Assembly (NCBI RefSeq): GCF_000152805.1
Contig: NZ_CH902581.1
Coordinates: 1 to 64,000 of the forward strand
Reading direction: 5' to 3'
Source of the DNA: Maritimibacter alkaliphilus HTCC2654
GTDB taxonomy: Bacteria; Pseudomonadota; Alphaproteobacteria; Rhodobacterales; Rhodobacteraceae
DNA length: 64,000 nt
Shown: piece after piece, positions 40,688 to 48,253 of the stretch
Layout of the letters: each line of letters opens with the position of its first letter
How positions within the stretch are numbered: position 1 is the first letter of the stretch
Program-made: the position numbers and the translations under genes
Notes under the pieces: generated by a model
Seen by the model: the letters and a program-made list of their open reading frames with translations, nothing else
The model's database searches: none
What the model was told of the DNA's origin: nothing

Positions 40688-41463
40688 GTATTAGTTGGAG
40701 ACAGACCATCAATCTCGTCGAGGAGTGCTCGAAGCTCGCCGCGTGTTGTAGTCCCCCCGCAGGTTGATCGAGGCAGGTCGATTGTCGCATGTGACGACAG
40801 CACGGTCAGGGATCCAATATTGAGTCCGGCTTCAGTGGCCACAAACGACATCAACTGGCCGAGACCAATCAAGTTTCCGAGTAGCTTTTCGACATAGTAG
40901 TGGTTCCGGTAGATCGCTGTAAGTGTGAGCGTCTCCGGATTCCCTGCCAACAGTTTGAAGCTGAGAAAACTGAGGCACTGTCCGCCGTAAGGGGAACGAT
41001 CAACGTCGCGAGCAGGATCGAAAAGAGCAAGCTCAAATTTGTTCCTTGCCCTGACCGCCGGGTCCCTCATACGCGTGACGACGTCCCAAAGCGGATTGCC
41101 GGCCGGGGCGCCGGGCCAATCGACCATCCGCTCGAAATAGTATCCTGACCATCTTTCGTTGCGTCGTACCGTAGGCAGAACTCGGTCGCGAAACCGGTCG
41201 AAGAATTCCGGGGCACCATATCTATGATAGAGTGCCTCAGGAAAGATCGTGTTGGCGATGGTCCGGACGGATTTGTCGTGCCGGAGCAAGAATTCATTGA
41301 CGGCATTGACGCTCGCGTCGCTCAACTTTGCCCCGGCGGTCGGGTCATCGACTGACATCAGGACGTTGTGCGCCTCGTGTCCGGGTTCGCTATCAACGCA
41401 ACGAACCGCTTCGCGCCAAGTTCTTACACAATCAGGCTGTGGCGGAATGGCCAGATACATCAC
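40684..41463 (-). CDS. Thymidylate-synthase-like protein
   Basis: 259 residues; starts GTG-ATG, so 41460 is an equal choice. The C-terminal half aligns with ThyA: SPYGGQCLSFLSFKLL (C163 at the nucleophile position), LTLTAIYRNHYYVEKLLGNLIGLGQLMSFVATEAGL (R186 and N197 retained; the usual Asp of the RSxD motif is Tyr) and SLTVLSSHATID (like the THLY/AHIY loop). So it has the fold and the nucleophile but altered substrate residues; it may act on another pyrimidine nucleotide, as hydroxymethylases do, or be non-catalytic. Last gene of the leftward five-gene operon; its start overlaps the end of the C1 peptidase gene by about 30 bases. Confidence 0.68.
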   Translation of the reverse strand: MMYLAIPPQPDCVRTWREAVRCVDSEPGHEAHNVLMSVDDPTAGAKLSDASVNAVNEFLLRHDKSVRTIANTIFPEALYHRYGAPEFFDRFRDRVLPTVRRNERWSGYYFERMVDWPGAPAGNPLWDVVTRMRDPAVRARNKFELALFDPARDVDRSPYGGQCLSFLSFKLLAGNPETLTLTAIYRNHYYVEKLLGNLIGLGQLMSFVATEAGLNIGSLTVLSSHATIDLPRSTCGGTTTRGELRALLDEIDGLSPTNT

Positions 41464-42115
41464 ATTCGTCCGTCAATATTGCCAAGGCATACATGTGCTT
41501 AGCCAGAAAATCCTCAGTTAGCCAAGCATACCCGCTCAAACCCCAGGTCGGTCCCCAGCTATTTCGCACCAGAATGACACGTTTCGTCGCCGCTTTCCCA
41601 TAGCCGACCGCGATAACAGCATGTCGCGGCGTTGGAAAAACCTCGTCACCGGTGATTTGGTCGATGACTCCATCCGATGGCGGATTAAAGAAACTTCTCG
41701 TCAGGACTGAAAGAACAATAGCAGGGACGTTGGAATCCAACGCATCGCAAACTCGATCGACTTCGTGGCTGGTCTTCTGACTTTCGCGCCCAAATAAACT
41801 TCCGACGGATGATGGGGGGTGATAGTGCCTCAGGTCGGTGGGCAAACGCGGAATGTACGGCCATCCACTTTCCGATGGCTGGCCGGTATCGCGAAGCGCG
41901 GCCAGCATGTCGTCGAGAAATGCTCCCTTATATGGAGAGCGCCCGGTACGATTTTGTGCGTGGTAGAAGGCGAACTCACATGACAGAGGATCCCAGCCGC
42001 TGCGCAATGCAGCATGGGCGTCGCTGGCAGCAAACGCCAAGCACGTTGGTCGCGCACCTTGATCCCTGACGGGGCCAAATTTCGCCCGTAAATCTACGTC
42101 TATCGTCACAGTCAC
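41432..42115 (-). CDS. Papain-like (C1 family) cysteine peptidase
   Basis: 227 residues from a GTG start immediately after the upstream gene's TGA. All papain catalytic residues are present: Q19 and C25 in VRDQGARPTCLAFAASDAH, H165 in TPRHAVIAVGYG and N185 in ILVRNSWGPTWGLSGYAW. There is no signal peptide and no pro-region, so it is made as an active-form enzyme in the cytoplasm and needs control in trans. The preceding gene encodes a chagasin-like inhibitor domain, a known class of C1-peptidase inhibitor. Target unknown. Confidence 0.85.
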   Translation of the reverse strand: MTVTIDVDLRAKFGPVRDQGARPTCLAFAASDAHAALRSGWDPLSCEFAFYHAQNRTGRSPYKGAFLDDMLAALRDTGQPSESGWPYIPRLPTDLRHYHPPSSVGSLFGRESQKTSHEVDRVCDALDSNVPAIVLSVLTRSFFNPPSDGVIDQITGDEVFPTPRHAVIAVGYGKAATKRVILVRNSWGPTWGLSGYAWLTEDFLAKHMYALAILTDECDVSGHSATA

Positions 42116-43129
42116 TCAAGCGGCCTCCAGTAGTCTTCGCCGCTCAGCACGTGAAAGGCCTTCACCTTCGGGGCCTGTCAGGTCGAGGTCCAACTCGAGC
42201 CTGGAGTAACTCTGATTGTGATCCCAGGGCCGTGTTTCATCCAACACAAGGCGACCTCGGTACTCTTCCGGAGGCCTTGCCGTGACGCGCCGTATTCCAG
42301 GATCACCGACGCTGTCTGTTTCGAGCGCTTCGATTTCATTACTGACGATGGCGAATCCGCTCTCCTGCAATTGATGGATGTTCCAGAGGTATCCTCCATT
42401 GCTGTGCTCGGTGAGCTTGAGGACGAATAGATCGTTACGACTGCCATCAATCAGCGCTCCAGCGTCGCGTTCGGTAAGTAGCCATACATCGCCCCGGTAG
42501 TTTGTCGGTCGATGATCAGCGAGAAGAGCTTCTTTCAACGCCTTTGGCTTTGTCTGCAAAAGCTCGCGGGCCTGCTTCGCAGCAATCATCCTGTAGCGAA
42601 CCAGGGTCCAGCACAACGCCTCGTAGCTCACCCCAAGTCGCAGACTGAACTGGTAAATCACGTTTGCGCGTCGAAAGTCTGGCACAGTCCAATTCTGCCG
42701 CCTCATATGTAGGGCGAGCAGCCATTTGGGCATGAGAAACGCGACTGCGAAAGCGTCGGCTTCGACTTCTTGGTAGTCGTGGCCCGGATCGAAATTGGCT
42801 GGCATTCGACGGAGGATACTTGCTTCATCGTCGAGGCTGGGCTGATGGTTCAGAAGACAATGGCCCAGTTCATGTGCGGCCGTAAATCGCTGGATACTCA
42901 TGGGGCGCTGAGTGGTGACGAGAATCCCTTGCGATGGGGCATTAAGATATGCTCCGAGCAAGCCGTCGAGCGGCCGGAGGAGCAAAGGCACGTCAAGTTC
43001 ATTGATGAGAGCAAAAACGTTGACTGAACCGCCTGACGTTTCGAGCCGCTCTCGCACGCCTAGTTGCCGGTGTGCTCGAGCCGCCGCAGCTGCTCCGCCG
43101 CGAACTGCCTGCGAATAATTGGAAACCAC
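42116..43129 (-). CDS. ImmA/IrrE metallopeptidase fused to a chagasin-like (I42) inhibitor domain
   Basis: 337 residues from a GTG start. Residues 30-190 are an ImmA/IrrE domain with zinc motif HELGH (86-90) in RFTAAHELGHCLLNH and a third-ligand region YQEVEADAFAVAFLMPKWLL. Residues about 225-320 look like chagasin: DLFVLKLTEHSNGGYLWNI matches the NPTTGYxW loop region, and ETRPWDHNQSYSRLELDLDL matches the RPW loop and last strand. ImmA proteins cleave XRE repressors when triggered; I42 domains block papain-like peptidases. The XRE gene is 3 bases upstream and the C1 peptidase gene abuts downstream, so both presumed partners are neighbours. Confidence 0.8.
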   Translation of the reverse strand: MVSNYSQAVRGGAAAAARAHRQLGVRERLETSGGSVNVFALINELDVPLLLRPLDGLLGAYLNAPSQGILVTTQRPMSIQRFTAAHELGHCLLNHQPSLDDEASILRRMPANFDPGHDYQEVEADAFAVAFLMPKWLLALHMRRQNWTVPDFRRANVIYQFSLRLGVSYEALCWTLVRYRMIAAKQARELLQTKPKALKEALLADHRPTNYRGDVWLLTERDAGALIDGSRNDLFVLKLTEHSNGGYLWNIHQLQESGFAIVSNEIEALETDSVGDPGIRRVTARPPEEYRGRLVLDETRPWDHNQSYSRLELDLDLTGPEGEGLSRAERRRLLEAA

Positions 43130-43132
43130 TGG

Positions 43133-43507
43133 CTACTCCTGGGTTGCGGCCGAGCGGGCGCGCAAGTACTCGGCAAAACGCCCCAGTTCATCCCGGTCTT
43201 GCCGAGACAAGTCTGCGGCTTGTCGTGCAAGGTGCGCTACATCTACCGGCAAACTCCCAGCTGCATCGTCTTCTCCGATGAAATAAGCGACCGGTTGTCG
43301 ATACAGCTTCGCGAGCCGGTTCAACTCCAGAGCCTCGACACGGCGGTTTCCGGCCTCGATCTCAGACAACGCGGTTCGCTGGATCTTGAGGTACTGGGCC
43401 ACCTCGTCTTGCTTTAGACCCAAATACCGACGTGCTTCCCGCAGCCGCTCGCCCATCTCCTGCCGAGCTTCTTGGTCATCGTCGTTGGTCCGCTTGGCGA
43501 CGCTCAT
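43133..43507 (-). CDS. XRE-family regulator
   Basis: 124 residues. The helix-turn-helix is LREARRYLGLKQDEVAQYLKIQRTALSEIEAGNRRVEALELNRLAKLYRQPVAYFIGED; the C-terminal 45 residues (VDVAHLARQAADLSRQDRDELGRFAEYLRARS) form a helical tail. Start ATG overlaps the stop of the acyl-carrier-like gene (ATGA). It probably represses the operon promoter at 43861-43889 and is the natural substrate for the ImmA-like peptidase encoded next. Confidence 0.88.
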   Translation of the reverse strand: MSVAKRTNDDDQEARQEMGERLREARRYLGLKQDEVAQYLKIQRTALSEIEAGNRRVEALELNRLAKLYRQPVAYFIGEDDAAGSLPVDVAHLARQAADLSRQDRDELGRFAEYLRARSAATQE

Positions 43508-43830
43508 GCTGACACTCCATTCTTCTTCTTCCACTGCTGTTCCAGCCGCGGGATTAAGTGATCCAATGCGTCTTGCACCGAGTTGTATCCGCCGGTGCGT
43601 ACCGTCGCATCCGCCGGCGTAAAGCCAAGCACTGGTTCGACCGCGCACAGGAGCTCCACAACTACAAGAGAATCCATCGGTACAGGTGCGACTGCCGCCA
43701 CCCCAGATGATGCGGGCAGTACAATTCCGTGCATGCTGGCTTCAGCCTCCGCCGCGAGCATGAGCTCGTCACGAAGCACAAGTTCCAGATCTTGCTTCGG
43801 AAACAGTTTCGTCTTGGTGGTCGTTTGCAT
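43504..43830 (-). CDS. Acyl-carrier-protein-like protein
   Basis: 108 residues from the ATG of MQTTTKTKLFPKQ. The C-terminal 60 residues read like an ACP: MDSLVVVELLCAVEPVLGFTPADATVRTGGYNSVQDALDHLI, with the DSL serine (S54) where phosphopantetheine would attach, followed by the ELxxxxE helix and SVxDxxxxL helix. The N-terminal 45 residues are helical. First gene of the five-gene operon, coupled to XRE. No acyl-transferring or synthase genes are nearby, so its partner is unknown; it might sense or carry an acyl group for the system, or be an ACP mimic. ACP assignment is by pattern only. Confidence 0.6.
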   Translation of the reverse strand: MQTTTKTKLFPKQDLELVLRDELMLAAEAEASMHGIVLPASSGVAAVAPVPMDSLVVVELLCAVEPVLGFTPADATVRTGGYNSVQDALDHLIPRLEQQWKKKNGVSA

Positions 43831-43860
43831 CGTCCATGTCCGAATAGCTGTCGTGAGATC

Positions 43861-43889
43861 AATATAATGTCGGAAAATCCAACATGCAA
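43861..43889 (-). promoter_or_regulatory. Promoter of the ACP-XRE-ImmA-C1-TS operon
   Basis: Leftward -35 TTGCAT (43884-43889), 17-base spacer, -10 TATATT (43861-43866), 30 bases before the ACP-like start. GTTGGATTTTCC-type half sites lie in the spacer, but no clear dyad is seen. Confidence 0.65.
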
Positions 43890-44108
43890 GGTCGTTCACC
43901 AGTCGCATTCGGGCAGGCTGGAGACGCTCCGAGCTTTTCCGGGATGCGACCAGAGGGGGTATCAGTGCTGCGGAAACAAAGATTTGCCGGACAAGCACCG
44001 GTTGTGACGAAGTGTGTCGGGCGCGTTCCCAAGCCCACCAACGTGAGCTCACGTCCTGGGTAATGTTACATAAAACGGATTATTAGAATTTAAGTAAGAT
44101 CATGATTT

Positions 44109-45230
44109 TTAAATACTTTCATCCTTCCGATTCAGGTTCAACCAGTACCTCGTATGGCGTCGCTCACCAGTCCGGCTGAGCGCACTTTTCTCGACTAGAT
44201 CCTGCAGATCGCGGGTCGCGGTTGCGCGGGAAGTTCCGGTGATCTTGAGATAGTTGTCGGCGCTGAGGCCGCCTTTGAAACCGCCAGGGCCTTCCCGAAA
44301 CATTCGAGCGATGGCCTTGGCCTGGCGTTCGTTCAAGTGGTCTCTGTGACGATCGTAGAAGTGTGCCTTGCTGATGAAGAAGCCGACACGGTCGAGTGTG
44401 ACCTGTTGGGCCTTCAAGACAACTTCTGCGAACCAGACGAGCCAATCGGTCACGTCGAGCGTTTTTTGATGCTGCTCGAGTTGATCGTAATATGCCTTGC
44501 GCTCCTTCTCGATGGTGAAGGCGAGCGAGATGAGGGTCGGCTGGCCAATGTTCTGCGCCAGCGACTTTTCAGCGAGGGCGCGACCCAAGCGGCCGTTGCC
44601 GTCTTCGAATGGGTGGATACTCTCGAAATAGAGGTGGCTTAGCCCTGCGCGCGTCAGTGCTGGAAGCGGGCCTGCTCCCCCCGGACCGGTCTTGTTGAAC
44701 CAATCCGCGTATCGCTCCATCTCAGGCATGACCCGCTCCGAGGGCGGCGCTTCGAAATGGATCGTGGGCCGGTCAAGGCGGCCGGAAACGATTTGCATCG
44801 CCTCGGCGTGTTGTCGGTAGGCCCCAATGGTTTCCAACCGACGGTCATGGGACAGGAGCATCCGATGCCAGCGGTACAATGTCTCATGGGTTAGCAGCTC
44901 TGCAAAACTGGAGTAGACGTCGACCATCATTTCCGCGACGCCCTGTTCGCGCGGTTTGGCAGGGTAGCTGTCCGGATCGAGGCCCAGATGGCGGCGCAGC
45001 GAAGATTGCACACTGAGCCGATCGAGGATTTCACCCTCGATGGCGCTCGTCTGCATCGCTTCCTCGCTGAGCAGTTCGATGCGGAGTTGCTCGCGTTCCG
45101 GCTGGCTGACATGATGGACCGCGCCGAGGATTTCCCCGGACGACAGCAGGAACGTCTGCTCAAACGGCTCCAGAGCGGAGGCGTCATACCGGAAATCCGG
45201 CCAATCAGGCAGCGTCCAGTTCCAAGCCAT
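44109..45230 (-). CDS. Fic-domain protein with N-terminal inhibitory motif
   Basis: 373 residues. The Fic core has HPFEDGNGRLGRAL (His206 is the catalytic base), so it should transfer AMP or a related group to target proteins. The class II inhibitory motif (S/T)xxxE(G/N) is seen as TSAIEG at residues 61-66, so the enzyme is self-inhibited. N-terminal residues look like DUF4172 (MAWNWTLPDWPDFRYDASAL), and the C-terminal 70 residues form a winged helix (LSADNYLKITGTSRATATRDLQDLVEKSALSRTGERRHTRYWL), suggesting DNA binding. No separate antitoxin gene is adjacent. Single-gene unit. Confidence 0.9.
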   Translation of the reverse strand: MAWNWTLPDWPDFRYDASALEPFEQTFLLSSGEILGAVHHVSQPEREQLRIELLSEEAMQTSAIEGEILDRLSVQSSLRRHLGLDPDSYPAKPREQGVAEMMVDVYSSFAELLTHETLYRWHRMLLSHDRRLETIGAYRQHAEAMQIVSGRLDRPTIHFEAPPSERVMPEMERYADWFNKTGPGGAGPLPALTRAGLSHLYFESIHPFEDGNGRLGRALAEKSLAQNIGQPTLISLAFTIEKERKAYYDQLEQHQKTLDVTDWLVWFAEVVLKAQQVTLDRVGFFISKAHFYDRHRDHLNERQAKAIARMFREGPGGFKGGLSADNYLKITGTSRATATRDLQDLVEKSALSRTGERRHTRYWLNLNRKDESI

Positions 45231-45350
45231 GAGTTATAGACATCCTTTCTATAACTCACATCTAGACCACTTCTGAGGCATAGAAGTCAACTCTATCGCT
45301 CAAAGGACCTGCGCGATGGGGTGACCCACAAACCGACGCGAGGCCTTGAG

Positions 45351-45590
45351 CTATGCCTTTTCAAGGTGCGTCAGACCTTGCTGACGCGGTCTGGGGGCCT
45401 TCGGATCGGCGGGGTTTTGTTCCGGCGCTTGAAAGAATGGTTCATAGCGAACGTCCGCTATGGCGCCGTCGAACCAGGCAGGCTGCACGTCACCATTGTT
45501 CCATTGGTAAAGGTAGCCAACCAGATTCTCAGATGTCTTGCAGAGGATGCGCATGATCGGTTCGCCAGTCAGGCGGGGCTTCATATTCAT
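45351..45590 (-). CDS. Small hypothetical protein
   Basis: 79 residues with a strong ribosome site, AGGAGG eight bases before the ATG. Sequence MNMKPRLTGEPIMRILCKTS is followed by LVGYLYQWNNGDVQPAWFDG and a proline-rich charged tail. Soluble; family not recognised. The ribosome site and composition argue that it is real. Confidence 0.6.
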   Translation of the reverse strand: MNMKPRLTGEPIMRILCKTSENLVGYLYQWNNGDVQPAWFDGAIADVRYEPFFQAPEQNPADPKAPRPRQQGLTHLEKA

Positions 45591-45750
45591 AATGCGTTCC
45601 TCCTAAATGGACCTCGCAACTCGTCACTACTGAGGTCTGAAATTCCTGTTAGCTGGTGTTAGGACTAGGTTTCTGCAACTGCAAGATGAACCGTTCCGGG
45701 TGGGCGATAATCCACCGGCGAAATGCAAGTTATCTTTTCAGATAGGTATC

Positions 45751-46383
45751 TTACGGTTCATGCGGCGATGCAGCACGAACAGCAATTTCTTCCAAGATTT
45801 TGTCGATCTCGCCCCATATGCGTGGTTCCACCTGGCCGCGGATCAGGGCCCATTTACTCAAGACGTCGAGGGGGTCGTGGTCCCGAAGGAGGACACTCAG
45901 GCTGGCCGCATCGACTGCCAGAGATGTACGGGCCTGCCACTGCGTGTTTCGAGTGCGCCGCTCCTCCGCGACTGGCGCGAAGACCGGCGACAGTTGCCAG
46001 CCTTTGACTGCACGGCGCAGGGCGGCACGCACCACATGTGCTGGCTCAACACCACAAGTTTCTAGCGCAGCTTCCTGTCGTTCGAGTGCGTTGACCCTGA
46101 TGTCGATCTTCCGGGTCGGGCTCAATGCGCGCGCCGATACGGGAGCTCTCAGGCTGGTATGCGGGTCCGAGCTTTCCGCGGTGACTTGGTGCGGCGCCAC
46201 GGTACCTCCCGGCACAAGCTCTGACTCGTGCCGATCAGCGTCAACGTCAGTGGCTGGGGTGCCTGTCTTTGTTGCTGTGACCTGTGCCTCATCTTCCTTC
46301 CCGGGAATCTCGCGGTCACCCTGTTGCAGGGTGGCGGCGTAGGCTGGGTCGGGCCTGGTGATGGTCGGGATCTTCTTGCGCAA
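45751..46383 (-). CDS. VirC2-like protein
   Basis: 210 residues from a probable TTG start with GAGGA seven bases upstream; it begins 10 bases after the ParA-type gene ends. The N-terminal 85 residues are disordered-looking (proline, threonine, glutamate rich); the C-terminal part starts RKIDIRVNALERQEAALETCGVEPAHVVRAALRRAVKGW, compatible with a ribbon-helix-helix fold, as in VirC2. In Agrobacterium VirC1-VirC2 bind next to the T-DNA border and boost relaxosome assembly. The call rests on gene order and this short region. Confidence 0.5.
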   Translation of the reverse strand: MRKKIPTITRPDPAYAATLQQGDREIPGKEDEAQVTATKTGTPATDVDADRHESELVPGGTVAPHQVTAESSDPHTSLRAPVSARALSPTRKIDIRVNALERQEAALETCGVEPAHVVRAALRRAVKGWQLSPVFAPVAEERRTRNTQWQARTSLAVDAASLSVLLRDHDPLDVLSKWALIRGQVEPRIWGEIDKILEEIAVRAASPHEP

Positions 46384-46393
46384 TCGACTGTCC

Positions 46394-47113
46394 TCACGCA
46401 GCAAGAATATTGTTGAGGATGTCCGTCGCCTCCTCGAGCGCCTCGACGACATGACGTACATGTGGGCGCATCAGCGGGTTCGGATCAGATTGCTTTTCCA
46501 GTGCCAAGGCGTGGAGAAGCCCCTTCTGATCCATCTCCTTGTAAGTGTTCCGTCGCATCATGACGGTCTCTATCACTGGAAAACGGGTGAGCGCTTCTTC
46601 AATCAGGGCGGCGTCAGCACGGGTCGTTTTCGGGTCGACCATGTTGAGGACGACGTGGTGGCGCGGAAGACTAGAGGGGTCGTCAACACGGGATTTCAGT
46701 TTCTCAAACCAATCAGCTGTCTGCGCTCCGACATCGAAATCAGACGTCGACAGCATGACGGGCGTCACGATGTGGTCCGCAAGCACCGCGATGCCGTCTG
46801 ACCATTCTGCACCGACCCCTGCGGTATCGATAAAGATGAAGTCTGCCGTGCCTGCCATGTAGACCTGATCGATCTGATCCTCGACACCCGCCACGCTTTC
46901 GACGGTGGCCGAGCAGAGAAGCGGCGAACTCAGCCCACCGGCTTCCGCCCGAGCATGCCAGGCCCCGAGTACCCTCGTGCTGTCCGTGTCGATCAACATC
47001 ACTCTGCGTCCGGCGGCGATCGCGGCACTGATCAAGGCGCGCGAAAGCGTCGTTTTTCCACTGCCCCCTTTCCGGGCCATCGCTGCGACCACCACAAGAT
47101 TTTCGTTCGGCAT
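46394..47113 (-). CDS. ParA-family ATPase, VirC1-like
   Basis: 239 residues from the ATG of MPNENLVVVAAMARKGGSGKTT (deviant Walker A), with DTDSTRVLGAWHARAEAG as the A' motif and FIFIDTAGVGAEW as Walker B. It lacks the N-terminal helix-turn-helix of RepA, so it is not the partition ATPase. VirC1-type ATPases bring the relaxosome to the cell pole and the coupling protein. GGAGG precedes the start. It is divergent from mobC across the putative oriT. Confidence 0.8.
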   Translation of the reverse strand: MPNENLVVVAAMARKGGSGKTTLSRALISAAIAAGRRVMLIDTDSTRVLGAWHARAEAGGLSSPLLCSATVESVAGVEDQIDQVYMAGTADFIFIDTAGVGAEWSDGIAVLADHIVTPVMLSTSDFDVGAQTADWFEKLKSRVDDPSSLPRHHVVLNMVDPKTTRADAALIEEALTRFPVIETVMMRRNTYKEMDQKGLLHALALEKQSDPNPLMRPHVRHVVEALEEATDILNNILAA

Positions 47114-47195
47114 TCTGATCCTCCGCAAAAATAGTGAATCGCAACGATAATACCAAAATGTCGCTAAACGCATGAGGCGGAGGGGTCAAGCAGAA

Positions 47196-47635
47196 GTCGG
47201 GATGCGACCCGCGTCTGGCATGCTGCGGACGGCGTTTGGCAATGACCGTGCGACGTCTGCCGTGGCGCCTTCAGCATTCGTCGCGGGGCACCACCCACCC
47301 TCCAAATGTCGGGATGCGCTTGGCGATGTGCTGCGGACGGAATGCAGGTGACGGATAGCGCGCTCCAGACGACGGGAGGCAGTCTCGCGTATGTCGTTCT
47401 GCGGGTGACGCGAGACGGTCAGCACGCGGCAAAACCCGTCTTGCGGGGTGCAAGAGACGGGGCGCGAAAGACGCGATGCGCGATGCGGAGACCGCATCGC
47501 GTGGTGCAATGAGCGCGAGGCGCGATCCATTTGACTAAGGACGGGAAATCGCCCCTGCAGGGCGATTTTCTACATTGAGTACAAGCCCTTATGGCCGACT
47601 CCACTTGCGTTGGGAGTCGGCGGGCTTGTACGAAG
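47196..47635. other. Candidate oriT with repeats and five hairpins
   Basis: Between the divergent VirC1-like and mobC genes. Direct repeats GTCGGGATGCG and TGCTGCGGACGG occur at 47196-47232 and again at 47308-47340. Hairpins follow in series: GTCTCGCGT/ACGCGAGAC (47382-47416), CCCGTCTTGC with GCAAGAGACGGG (47435-47461), CGCGATGCG/CGCATCGCG (47479-47501), AAATCGCCC/GGGCGATTT (47546-47568) and a nested GTACAAGCCC-GCCGACTCC stem (47579-47631). Such arrays beside mobC and relaxase mark the transfer origin. The nick site cannot be placed. Confidence 0.65.
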
Positions 47636-47665
47636 TTGGCAAGAAATAGGAACGTTAACTTCAAA

Positions 47666-48253
47666 ATGCCCCGCCGTCGTAGACTGTCAGAGATCGAGCG
47701 ATCGACCATCGCCCAGGACCGCCGGAACGGCGTCTCCGCGGCGTCGTTGGCAGCCCGCTACGATGTCAGCCTTAAGTCGATCTACAACGTGGTGAACCAC
47801 TGGGGTGAGCGTCAGACAGCGAACGGCAGCCGATCGCGGGTTGTGGGGATCCGGGTCTCGGACGACGACCTGCGCCGGTTCGACGCGGCGCTGTCGCGGC
47901 GTGGGATTGCGCACCGCTCGGATGCCATGCGCCGCCTGATGCTGGCGGCCGAAGGTGTCTTCCTGCCCGACGACGAGATGTGTGACGAGTTGCGCAGCCT
48001 CGGCGCCGCGCTCAACCGGGTCGGCAACAACGTGAACCAGATCGCGCGACGTCTGAACGAGGCCACGGTGCGGGGCGAGAGACTGTCCTACCCGGCCTCA
48101 AGTTACCGTGACGTCCGCGCACTTGCCGGTCTGGTCTTCGATCTGGCCGACCAGGTCCAGGAGATGTCGCGTGCGCGGCGCAGCGTGCTGGACCTTGAGA
48201 TCAGCTCCGCCCTGGCGGGCCTCGCCGTGGGGGATGCGAATGGTGCGGAGTGA
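47666..48253 (+). CDS. mobC: Relaxosome protein MobC
   Basis: 195 residues from the ATG of MPRRRRLSEIERSTIAQDRR. An N-terminal helix-turn-helix (VSAASLAARYDVSLKSIYNVVNHWG) precedes a ribbon-helix-helix/MobC part: VVGIRVSDDDLRRFDAALSRRGI and ELRSLGAALNRVGNNVNQIARRLNEA. MobC helps open oriT for the relaxase. Its end overlaps the relaxase start, and the hairpin-rich oriT candidate is directly upstream. Confidence 0.85.
   Translation: MPRRRRLSEIERSTIAQDRRNGVSAASLAARYDVSLKSIYNVVNHWGERQTANGSRSRVVGIRVSDDDLRRFDAALSRRGIAHRSDAMRRLMLAAEGVFLPDDEMCDELRSLGAALNRVGNNVNQIARRLNEATVRGERLSYPASSYRDVRALAGLVFDLADQVQEMSRARRSVLDLEISSALAGLAVGDANGAE

Noticed and set aside
47186-47530. Leftward 114-codon frame in the oriT candidate
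   Set aside because: Its SRR/RSL periodic text follows from the DNA repeats and hairpins rather than from coding selection.
47196-47635. CRISPR-like array
   Set aside because: The repeats are only two imperfect copies plus unrelated hairpins, without regular spacers or cas genes.
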